Shown here: piece by piece, positions 1-4,469 of the stretch
Numbering within the stretch: position 1 is the first letter of the stretch
Layout: each line of letters opens with the position of its first letter
NCBI GenBank assembly: GCA_029938515.1
Contig: JAOZUU010000251.1
Span: forward strand, 1 to 5,017
Length of the DNA: 5,017 nt
Source: Desulfobacterales bacterium
GTDB taxonomy: Bacteria; Desulfobacterota; Desulfobacteria; Desulfobacterales; QNYZ01
Direction of reading: 5' to 3'
Translations under genes and position numbers: made by a program
Notes under the pieces: generated by a model
The model's input: the letters and a program-made list of their open reading frames with translations, nothing else
What the model was told of the DNA's origin: nothing
The model's database searches: none

Positions 1-43
1 GCAAGGCGAGCCGGGAAATTTATATTACCGGATTAATGTATAG
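1..43 (+). other. Possible 3' end of an upstream gene cut by the window edge
   Basis: The first 43 bases read open in more than one + frame. Starting at base 2 the frame reads QGEPGNLYYRINV and then meets TAG at 41-43, inside the left terminal repeat of the MITE-like element. The frame from base 1 stops at TAA 34-36. The frame from base 3 runs through the element as far as a TAA at 90-92. Too little is visible to choose a frame or name a product. The frame-2 reading is attractive because the flavoprotein gene at 1945-3105 also ends on the TAG of the same terminal repeat, but that is only an analogy. Confidence 0.2.
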
Positions 44-165
44 GCTTTCAGATAAAGTTTTTGGCAAGACTAGAGGGAGCCCCACTGAGTAAGGCGTACA
101 CCCCGTACGTCGTCGAAGGGGGGTGACCGATAACGCAGCCCAAGAACTTTATCTGGAAGACTATA
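39..165 (+). mobile_element. MITE-like structured repeat, copy 1, upstream of yebC
   Basis: A 127-bp non-coding element bounded by 26-bp imperfect terminal inverted repeats (39-64 and 140-165). Of the 26 opposed positions, 23 are Watson-Crick pairs, two are T-G (48/156, 60/144) and one is a mismatch (44/160). Both ends read TATAG/CTATA, so a TA target duplication is possible but cannot be separated from the repeat. Inside, GCCCCAC (79-85) faces GGGGGGT (118-124), enclosing a hairpin CGTAC (95-99) / GTACG (105-109). A second copy lies inverted at 1809-1949; the shared bases are about 94% identical (8 substitutions). This copy lacks 12 nt that form a hairpin in copy 2. No transposase is encoded, so mobility would have to be supplied in trans. 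The right end lies 3 bases before the yebC Shine-Dalgarno, so it probably forms the mRNA leader. Confidence 0.78.
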
Positions 166-168
166 TTT

Positions 169-174
169 AGGAGG
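169..174 (+). promoter_or_regulatory. Ribosome binding site of yebC
   Basis: AGGAGG, a near-perfect Shine-Dalgarno, stands five bases before the ATG at 180 and fixes the yebC start. It begins three bases after the end of the MITE-like element. If the element's 26-bp stem folds in the mRNA, its base would lie directly against this site. Confidence 0.85.
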
Positions 175-179
175 CAATC

Positions 180-923
180 ATGTCGGGACATAGTAAATGG
201 TCGAGTATCAAGCACAAGAAAGCCGCCACCGATTCCAAGCGAGGCAAAATTTTCAGTAAATTGATCAAGGAAATCACCGTGGCGGCCCGCATGGGCGGCA
301 GTGGCGATCTGGAGGTCAATTCCAGATTGCGATCGGCCGTTGCCACCGCCAAGGCGGTGAACATGCCCAAGGACAATATCGATCGGGCCATTAAAAAAGG
401 GACCGGCGAATTGGAAGGGGTCAATTATGAAGAAAGCATTTATGAAGGGTATGGCCCCGGCGGTGCGGCGGTGTTGATTGAATGCCTCACCGATAATAAA
501 AACCGAACGGTGGCCGATATCCGCCATATTTTCAGTAAAAACGGCGGCAACCTGGGCGAGAACGGTTGCGTGGCCTGGATGTTTGATCAGAAAGGGTACC
601 TGGTGGTTGAAAAAAAAGAAGTCGATGAGGATACGCTCATGGAAGTAGCCCTGGAGGCGGGAGCCGAAGACGTGCGCGAAGACGGGGCCAACTTCGAGGT
701 TGTCTGCGCGCCGGGCGATTTTGAGCAGGTCAAAGCTGCGATCGAAGCGGCTTCGATCGCCCATGTCGCCGCCGAAATCACCATGCTTCCGCAAACGGCG
801 ACCGCTCTGACCGGCAAGCAGGCCGAACAGATGATTCGCCTTGTGGACGCCCTCGATGATTGCGATGATGCTCAAAAGGTCTACACCAATGCCGATATTC
901 CGGATGAGATGATGGAGGGATAA
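180..923 (+). CDS. yebC: YebC/PmpR/TACO1-family protein
   Basis: A 247-residue cytoplasmic protein of the YebC/TACO1 family, close to the usual family length of about 240-250. Family landmarks are all present: MSGHSKW at residues 1-7, the basic lysine/arginine-rich N-terminal stretch to about residue 35, [14 protein letters not shown] at 61-74, YEGYGPGG at 88-95, LTDNKNRT at 103-110, and the C-terminal acidic [12 protein letters not shown] at 226-237. The start is fixed by the AGGAGG site and by the universally conserved MSGHSKW. Members have been described as transcriptional regulators (PmpR in Pseudomonas) and, like mitochondrial TACO1, as ribosome-associated factors that help translation of proline-rich stretches; the sequence alone cannot tell which applies. 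It stands alone, without the ruvCAB genes that follow yebC in many bacteria, and converges on lolA. Its leader is occupied by MITE-like copy 1. Confidence 0.96.
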   Translation: MSGHSKWSSIKHKKAATDSKRGKIFSKLIKEITVAARMGGSGDLEVNSRLRSAVATAKAVNMPKDNIDRAIKKGTGELEGVNYEESIYEGYGPGGAAVLIECLTDNKNRTVADIRHIFSKNGGNLGENGCVAWMFDQKGYLVVEKKEVDEDTLMEVALEAGAEDVREDGANFEVVCAPGDFEQVKAAIEAASIAHVAAEITMLPQTATALTGKQAEQMIRLVDALDDCDDAQKVYTNADIPDEMMEG

Positions 924-951
924 AGAAGGGTTCTGAGGGAAAGAAATTCAG

Positions 952-999
952 AAGGTAAGAAGTGAAGAAGGTCAGAGGGTGAGAGGGTGAAAGGGAAGA
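952..999 (+). repeat. Degenerate 8-nt tandem array, purine-rich
   Basis: Six back-to-back 8-nt units starting at 952, 960, 968, 976, 984 and 992, approximating AGGGTGAA/AGGGTGAG. The strand is almost purely purine. The same unit type occurs on the opposite strand at 1067-1106. The array begins 29 bp after the yebC stop, and an isolated AGGGTTCT at 927-934 may be an out-of-phase unit. Function unknown. Confidence 0.6.
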
Positions 1000-1066
1000 G
1001 AGTTTGATTGACCCGCTGGAAATACGACGGGTAGAATGATAGCCAAATTGATGGAAAACAAGTACT

Positions 1067-1106
1067 AAAACTCTTAGACCTTTGAACCCTTTGACCCTTA
1101 GACTCT
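1067..1106 (-). repeat. Degenerate 8-nt tandem array facing the first
   Basis: Read on the - strand, five 8-nt units run from 1106 down to 1067 (at 1106, 1098, 1090, 1082 and 1074). They approximate AGGGTCAA, the same AGGGT-led unit as the + strand array at 952-999. The array begins five bases after the lolA stop. CCCTTTGACCCT at 1087-1098 can pair with AGGGTGAAAGGG at 984-995 with one mismatch, so the two arrays form a long imperfect inverted repeat. Seven T residues follow on the + strand (1106-1112), which could help end yebC transcription. Confidence 0.55.
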
Positions 1107-1110
1107 TTTT

Positions 1111-1791
1111 TTACTGATCCAGCTCAACCACATCCACGCCGTCGGGGATATCAAATTTAAATTGGGTATTGTCTATCTTGTCTTTAAAGCGGATATCGGA
1201 AAGCTTGATGCGGGTTTCATCATCGTACATGTTGTAAGTGATGATTTCGGTGATATTGAATGTCTCTTTTGTGATAATGAGATGGACTGAGGTAATGTCC
1301 AGGTCCTTTTTGAGAGGGCTTAGTTTGAGGTGGTAATTTCCCGCCGTGGTATCCTTTTCCTGTGAGATGCCAAATTGTTTTCGAAGGGAAGTCAAATCCG
1401 ACAGGAAGCCGGCCCCCCTGCCGTTGCCAAAAAAAGCCGGTGCCTTTCCCCTCATCACCTGGTTGTCCTGGGGGCGGTAGATCCACAGGTGTTGGCCATC
1501 GGAGACAATCACTTGTTTTTCAGGGATTTCATACGTCCATCGCATCATCCCCGGGCGTTTAACCAGAATCGTCCCACTGGCCGTATCGGTGAGCCCCATG
1601 GCTTTTAAGGTGGACAATTGATGAAACCGGGCCGAGAACCCGATGGCGGCATACCGTTTTTCGATGCCGTTGAAGATCGCCGGGTCAACCGGGTTTATCT
1701 CGGCTGGATCATGTGATGGCGAGTCACCAGCGAAAGCGATGCCAACGAAGAACACCGTGATCATTAGGCCTGTTACGAGGTTAGAACGCAT
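1111..1791 (-). CDS. lolA: Outer-membrane lipoprotein carrier protein LolA
   Basis: A 226-residue periplasmic chaperone that accepts lipoproteins released by the inner-membrane LolCDE complex and carries them to the outer membrane. Residues 1-21 form a Sec signal peptide: MRSN, a hydrophobic stretch LVTGLMITVFFVGIAFA, then a likely AFA|GD cleavage. The mature part shows the LolA pattern: FSARFHQ at 52-58, SGTILVKRPGMMRWTYEIPE at 72-91, QVIVSDGQHLWIYRPQDNQV at 93-112 and FGNGRGAGFLSDL at 121-133. Length is slightly above the roughly 200 residues of enterobacterial LolA. AGGAGA on the - strand (1798-1803) lies six bases from the ATG and supports the start. Upstream is MITE-like copy 2, then the flavoprotein gene on the same strand 153 bp away; co-transcription with it is possible but unproven. 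Converges with yebC. No lolB is seen nearby; most deltaproteobacteria lack it. Confidence 0.92.
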   Translation of the reverse strand: MRSNLVTGLMITVFFVGIAFAGDSPSHDPAEINPVDPAIFNGIEKRYAAIGFSARFHQLSTLKAMGLTDTASGTILVKRPGMMRWTYEIPEKQVIVSDGQHLWIYRPQDNQVMRGKAPAFFGNGRGAGFLSDLTSLRKQFGISQEKDTTAGNYHLKLSPLKKDLDITSVHLIITKETFNITEIITYNMYDDETRIKLSDIRFKDKIDNTQFKFDIPDGVDVVELDQ

Positions 1792-1808
1792 GAAAAATCT
1801 CCTTTTTT

Positions 1809-1949
1809 TATAGTCTTCCAGATAAAGCTTTTGGACTGCGTTATCGGTCGCCCCCCCTTCGACGACGTACGAGGTGTACGCCTTACTTAGGGGGGGCTCC
1901 CTCTAGTCCCGCTTGCAGCGGGACCAAAAACTTTATCTGAAAGTCTATA
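1809..1949 (-). mobile_element. MITE-like structured repeat, copy 2, upstream of lolA
   Basis: A 141-bp second copy of the element at 39-165, inverted so that its orientation to lolA matches that of copy 1 to yebC. The 26-bp arms (1949-1924 and 1834-1809 read on the - strand) have 23 Watson-Crick pairs, two T-G pairs and one A-A mismatch. Two internal hairpins are intact: GTCCCGC/GCGGGAC (1906-1912/1918-1924, 5-nt loop) and an 8-bp GCCCCCCC/GGGGGGGC (1850-1857/1890-1897) enclosing CGTAC/GTACG (1866-1870/1876-1880). Together they draw a closed stem with side hairpins. One end lies five bases before the lolA Shine-Dalgarno. The other end provides the TAG stop of the flavoprotein gene (1945-1947). 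Both ends read TATAG/CTATA. No coding capacity. Confidence 0.8.
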
Positions 1950-3105
1950 ATATACGGCCGGTCAGATAACGGCCCAGATCCTTTACTATACTGGGTGTAT
2001 CGCGAAGCATGCGCATTTTAAATCCCCGGTAATTCTGGTGACCCGTGGCCATGTCTTTGGTAACGGCCTGCAGGGTTCGGCTCTTTGCCAGTACAAAAAG
2101 CGACGACCGCAATAACGGTGAAAAGTAAAACATGGGCGCTAACCGGGCGGCCAGCTTTAATTCGGGCAATATCTCATTTTGCAGCGCATTTGTATATTCC
2201 ACCAGCCGGCCCGCCTGAATGGCTTTGGCGGCCAGCTCGCCGCTGATGAGCGCGTAGGGTATCCCCTCGCCGGTAATGGTATCCACCAGCCCGGCGGCAT
2301 CGCCCACCACCAGCCAGTCCCGGCCGTTCAACGGCCGCGTCTCAAGCGTCTTCGGGTCCGGTAGCGGTTCTGCCCAGGCGTATGGTCTGGCATCCTTGAG
2401 ATCGAATTTTTCTCCAGGTGGAATCAGATGATGGAGGTCCTGCCGGACAAACTGTTTGAGCAGGGACCAGGCCCGTTCCAGTTTAAATTTCCCTCCCAAC
2501 AGCTCGATCCCCAGACTGGCATGATCCGGCCGGGGAAACCACCATGCATATCCACACAGGCCGGGAAAGAATCGACAGACGATGCGCCGCGGAAAGGTGC
2601 CGCGCACAAAATATCCCACCGCCCGTCCCCGTCGTTCACGGGGAAAAGATAAACCGTGATAGCGGGCCACCGGGTCGTTAACTCCACCGGCACCGACAAC
2701 GATATCGGCGTGATATCCATTGATGCGCCAACCTCCTTTTGATGCTGGCACCGGTTTCCGGACGGTTTCCTCAATAGGAGTTGCGCCGGCCGATATGGCC
2801 AACCGGCGTAACGCACCGTCCAGGTGTCGGCGGGATACAATACGGATCGGGGCTTCCAGTTCGAGATCGATCTGACGACGGCTGGGGCTGATTAAACGCA
2901 GCCGATATACTTTCGATCCATCAATCTGAAGCTCCCGCCAAATGGACGATCCCTTTGTCGCCCGCAGGGTTAACCCGCCGCCACAGGGCTTTTCCCGCCG
3001 GGGGTTTCGCTCAAACAAGAGAACATCGATTCCGGCCCGGGCAAGGTGAAGGCCGCACACGGCACCAGACGGGCCTCCGCCGATGATGGCTACTTTACCG
3101 GTCAT
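1945..3105 (-). CDS. Geranylgeranyl-reductase-family FAD-dependent oxidoreductase
   Basis: A 386-residue flavoprotein of the geranylgeranyl reductase / p-hydroxybenzoate-hydroxylase fold. The N-terminal Rossmann motif is VAIIGGGPSG (5-14) with the ribose-binding acid at E32. KPCGGG at 39-44 is the cysteine motif typical of geranylgeranyl reductases. GYAWWFPRPDHASLGI at 185-200 and GDAAGLVDTITGEGIPYAL at 268-286 are the substrate-side and second FAD motifs. Family members saturate isoprenoid double bonds in archaeal lipids, chlorophyll side chains or, for MenJ, menaquinone; in a sulfate reducer menaquinone side-chain reduction is a reasonable guess, not shown here. An in-frame TAA directly precedes the ATG, so no earlier start exists; the Shine-Dalgarno is weak. 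The last codons read ATA TTA TAG, with the stop inside the MITE-like element. A promoter candidate lies at 3142-3170. Confidence 0.88.
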   Translation of the reverse strand: MTGKVAIIGGGPSGAVCGLHLARAGIDVLLFERNPRREKPCGGGLTLRATKGSSIWRELQIDGSKVYRLRLISPSRRQIDLELEAPIRIVSRRHLDGALRRLAISAGATPIEETVRKPVPASKGGWRINGYHADIVVGAGGVNDPVARYHGLSFPRERRGRAVGYFVRGTFPRRIVCRFFPGLCGYAWWFPRPDHASLGIELLGGKFKLERAWSLLKQFVRQDLHHLIPPGEKFDLKDARPYAWAEPLPDPKTLETRPLNGRDWLVVGDAAGLVDTITGEGIPYALISGELAAKAIQAGRLVEYTNALQNEILPELKLAARLAPMFYFSPLLRSSLFVLAKSRTLQAVTKDMATGHQNYRGFKMRMLRDTPSIVKDLGRYLTGRIL

Positions 3106-3141
3106 TTACATCCACATTGATTTCGTCACTTCGCAGGGACC

Positions 3142-3170
3142 AGGATATTGGAAAAAAGAAGAAATGCCAA
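3142..3170 (-). promoter_or_regulatory. Candidate sigma-70 promoter for the flavoprotein gene
   Basis: On the - strand TTGGCA (3170-3165, five of six to the -35 consensus) is separated by 17 bases from TATCCT (3147-3142, four of six to the -10). Transcription would start near 3135, about 30 bases before the ATG at 3105. The -35 box overlaps the arm of the terminator hairpin at 3162-3186. This is a consensus match only. Confidence 0.35.
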
Positions 3171-3186
3171 CCCTCCGGGGGCATTT
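3151..3186 (-). terminator. Rho-independent terminator candidate downstream of the CBS gene
   Basis: Read on the - strand, AAATGCC (3186-3180) pairs with GGCATTT (3168-3162), with an inner CCC/GGG stem around a 3-nt loop and a 2-nt bulge. A T-rich tail TTCTTTTTT (to 3152) follows. It lies about 150 nt after the CBS stop and just before the flavoprotein gene, so it would separate the two transcription units. The + strand also carries a short T run after the hairpin (3184-3188), so it may work both ways. Confidence 0.55.
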
Positions 3187-3264
3187 TTCAAAGGGCCCAT
3201 CAAGGGGGATCTTAATAGGGTAAAAGAGACCAATCGGCTGGGGCAACTTATTTCAATATGTTAT

Positions 3265-3313
3265 GGATACCGGATCGGGCCTGCCCTCAACTCGATTGGG
3301 GGGCCGGTATGAC
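3265..3313. repeat. Degenerate palindromic intergenic repeat
   Basis: ATACCGG (3267-3273) and CCGGTAT (3304-3310) are perfect 7-bp inverted arms around a 30-nt interior. Translated on the + strand the stretch reads WIPDRA...GAGMTN, resembling the WIP...GMT phrase that widespread bacterial intergenic palindromes (TGGAT...GAATGAC type) give when translated. It is most likely a diverged member of such a repeat and not a gene. It sits between the CBS gene and its probable terminator. Confidence 0.4.
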
Positions 3314-3334
3314 GAATTTGGACTTTTTGGGAGA

Positions 3335-3352
3335 CCATCAAACCCTTGATGG
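3335..3352 (-). other. Hairpin across the stop codon of the CBS gene
   Basis: CCATCAA (3335-3341) and TTGATGG (3346-3352) form a perfect 7-bp stem with a 4-nt loop that contains the TGA stop (3340-3338) in one arm. There is no T-run after it on the - strand, so it is not a typical terminator; it may stabilise the mRNA end. The arm CCCTTGATGGG (3343-3353) is also perfectly complementary to CCCATCAAGGG at 3196-3206, giving an alternative long-range pairing (13 of 14 positions over 3193-3206 and 3343-3356). Confidence 0.4.
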
Positions 3353-3820
3353 GGCCTTCTCGTCATCGGCGGCTGGAATTAAGATTTTGATCACGTCCTC
3401 TTTTCCCACGATACCGACCAGCGCATCGTCTTCCATGACGGGAAGGGTGTGAAAATTTTTATCCACCATCATCGATGCCACCTCTTCGATGGTCGTTTCC
3501 GGACCAACGGTAACCGGGTCCGGCGTCATGGCGTCAGCCACGGTAACGGCGGCGATCTTTTCAATTTCCTTTTCCAGTCGTTTAATACTGGTCAAGGGCA
3601 TGAAGCCGTCCAAAAGGGTAAAAACCGAGGGAACGGGGAATGCTTTCTGTTGCGCCACCAGATCGCTTTGACACAGGATGCCGACCAGTTTCCCCTCAGC
3701 GTCGATCACGGGAACACCGTTAATACGTTTTTCCAGTAGAATTTTTGCCGCCAGTGTAATCTCCGTATCCGGGGAGATGGTAACCACGTCCGCGGTCATT
3801 ACGTCCTTGACTTTGATCAT
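3338..3820 (-). CDS. Tandem CBS-domain protein
   Basis: A 160-residue cytoplasmic protein made of two CBS domains and nothing else. CBS1 spans about residues 1-57 (VKDVMTADVVTISPDTEI, then NGVPVIDAEGKLVGILCQSDL). CBS2 spans about 92-147 (VADAMTPDPVTVGPETTI, then HTLPVMEDDALVGIVGKEDVI). They are joined by a 34-residue helical linker rich in charged residues (RLEKEIEKIAA). Paired CBS domains form a Bateman module that usually binds adenosine nucleotides and senses energy state. No catalytic, transport or DNA-binding domain is attached, so it must act on a partner; none is evident here. AAGGA about nine bases before the ATG supports the start. Upstream lie two 17-bp direct repeats; downstream a hairpin spans the stop and a terminator follows. 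Confidence 0.93.
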   Translation of the reverse strand: MIKVKDVMTADVVTISPDTEITLAAKILLEKRINGVPVIDAEGKLVGILCQSDLVAQQKAFPVPSVFTLLDGFMPLTSIKRLEKEIEKIAAVTVADAMTPDPVTVGPETTIEEVASMMVDKNFHTLPVMEDDALVGIVGKEDVIKILIPAADDEKAPSRV

Positions 3821-3855
3821 TTCTTTTCCTTATCGATCGTTCAATACATATCGTG

Positions 3856-3872
3856 TATATGGAAAAACGGGT
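3856..3872. repeat. 17-bp direct repeat, unit 1, upstream of the CBS gene
   Basis: TATATGGAAAAACGGGT; 15 of 17 bases match the unit at 3914-3930, 58 bp away start to start. It lies 36 bp upstream of the CBS start codon. A small inverted repeat ATACA/TGTAT (3844-3848/3854-3858) adjoins it. It could be a regulator binding site for the CBS gene promoter. Confidence 0.35.
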
Positions 3873-3913
3873 CGTTCAGTTTAAACCAATCTTTTCGAGA
3901 CTGGCAAGTCTTT

Positions 3914-3930
3914 TATATGGAAATACAGGT
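3914..3930. repeat. 17-bp direct repeat, unit 2
   Basis: TATATGGAAATACAGGT, the second unit of the pair described at 3856-3872, lying 11 bp past the stop of the unknown gene at 3942-4469. No classical terminator separates that gene from the CBS gene: the AGACT/AGTCT hairpin at about 3900-3913 is short, and its T-run is on the + strand. Confidence 0.35.
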
Positions 3931-3941
3931 ACTTCCGATTG

Positions 3942-4469
3942 TTATCCTTCTTTAAACAAGCGGTAAATAGTTTGCCCCCGCCACTTTCCCCGCCCCGACA
4001 GGGTGGAAATTTGTTTTGATTCAAATTCATCGGCGATTTTTTCGTAGCTTAAGCCCTGATCCCGCATTTGATGGATAAGGGCGACCATCTCATCCCGGGT
4101 TTCAGGTTGACCGGAAGGCTCTATCGCGACCGCAGTATCAGCCGAATCAGCCATTGCCTCGGAGGATAATTGGGATGATGTTGCATCAGTGACCGGTGCG
4201 GATGGCATCGCTACCAGTCTTCCCAGGGAATCGGCGATTTTTTCCATGGCCACTGTCTGGCGCTCCTGATTTTTCGCCATAGACGTCAACAACTCTTTAA
4301 ACGTCGAAAATTGATCCGTGGATAACGACCGGTAATTGACATACCCTTTGCGTTTATCTTTGACTGGTTGGCGATTATGCGATTTATAACGATTGTTATC
4401 ATACCGCCGGTTGGGTCTATCCATGTTTTTAATGTTTCCGGTCCTGACATTGTAAAGAAAATCATCCAT
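3942..4469 (-). CDS. Hypothetical protein: basic tail, helix, recombinase-like HTH
   Basis: A 175-residue protein whose function I do not recognise. Residues 17-46 are basic and Asn/Arg/Lys-rich with low complexity (RPNRRYDNNRYKSHNRQ), probably disordered and nucleic-acid binding. Residues 54-88 are predicted helical, coiled-coil-like (FSTFKELLTSMAKNQERQ, KIADSLGRLV). Residues 89-123 are a Ser/Ala/Thr-rich linker. Residues 126-173 (MVALIHQMRDQGLSYEKIAD, then STLSGRGKWRGQTIYRLFKE) resemble the helix-turn-helix of the recombinase domain of large serine recombinases, but no resolvase catalytic domain is present. GGAG seven bases before the ATG and a TAA just upstream support this start; M16 (MDRPNRR) is a less likely alternative lacking a good site. 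Similar small proteins occur, from memory, in Desulfobacterales. A structural or regulatory DNA-binding role is an inference. Confidence 0.8.
   Translation of the reverse strand: MDDFLYNVRTGNIKNMDRPNRRYDNNRYKSHNRQPVKDKRKGYVNYRSLSTDQFSTFKELLTSMAKNQERQTVAMEKIADSLGRLVAMPSAPVTDATSSQLSSEAMADSADTAVAIEPSGQPETRDEMVALIHQMRDQGLSYEKIADEFESKQISTLSGRGKWRGQTIYRLFKEG

Noticed and set aside
39..165. Promoter inside the MITE-like element driving yebC
   Set aside because: The TATA at its right end is too close to the Shine-Dalgarno to be a -10 box, and no -35/-10 pair with good spacing was found inside either copy.
48..875. 275-residue open frame on the - strand opposite yebC
   Set aside because: It is fully antisense to a clear yebC and runs into the MITE-like element at its end; its sequence shows no family motifs.
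1011..1032. ACCCG/CGGGT inverted repeat after yebC as a terminator
   Set aside because: The stem is only five bp with a 12-nt loop and no T-run follows.
952..1106. CRISPR array
   Set aside because: The units are 8 nt long, contiguous and degenerate, with no spacers.
1220..1608. Open frames of 66-88 residues on both strands inside lolA
   Set aside because: They overlap the well-supported lolA in other frames and are proline/glycine-rich shadow translations.
2424..2840. 138-residue - strand frame inside the flavoprotein gene
   Set aside because: It is an alternative frame of a gene with complete FAD motifs, with no recognisable domain.
3258..3452. 64-residue + strand frame beginning MLWIPDRACPQ
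   Set aside because: Its first part is the translation of an intergenic palindromic repeat and the rest is antisense to the CBS gene.
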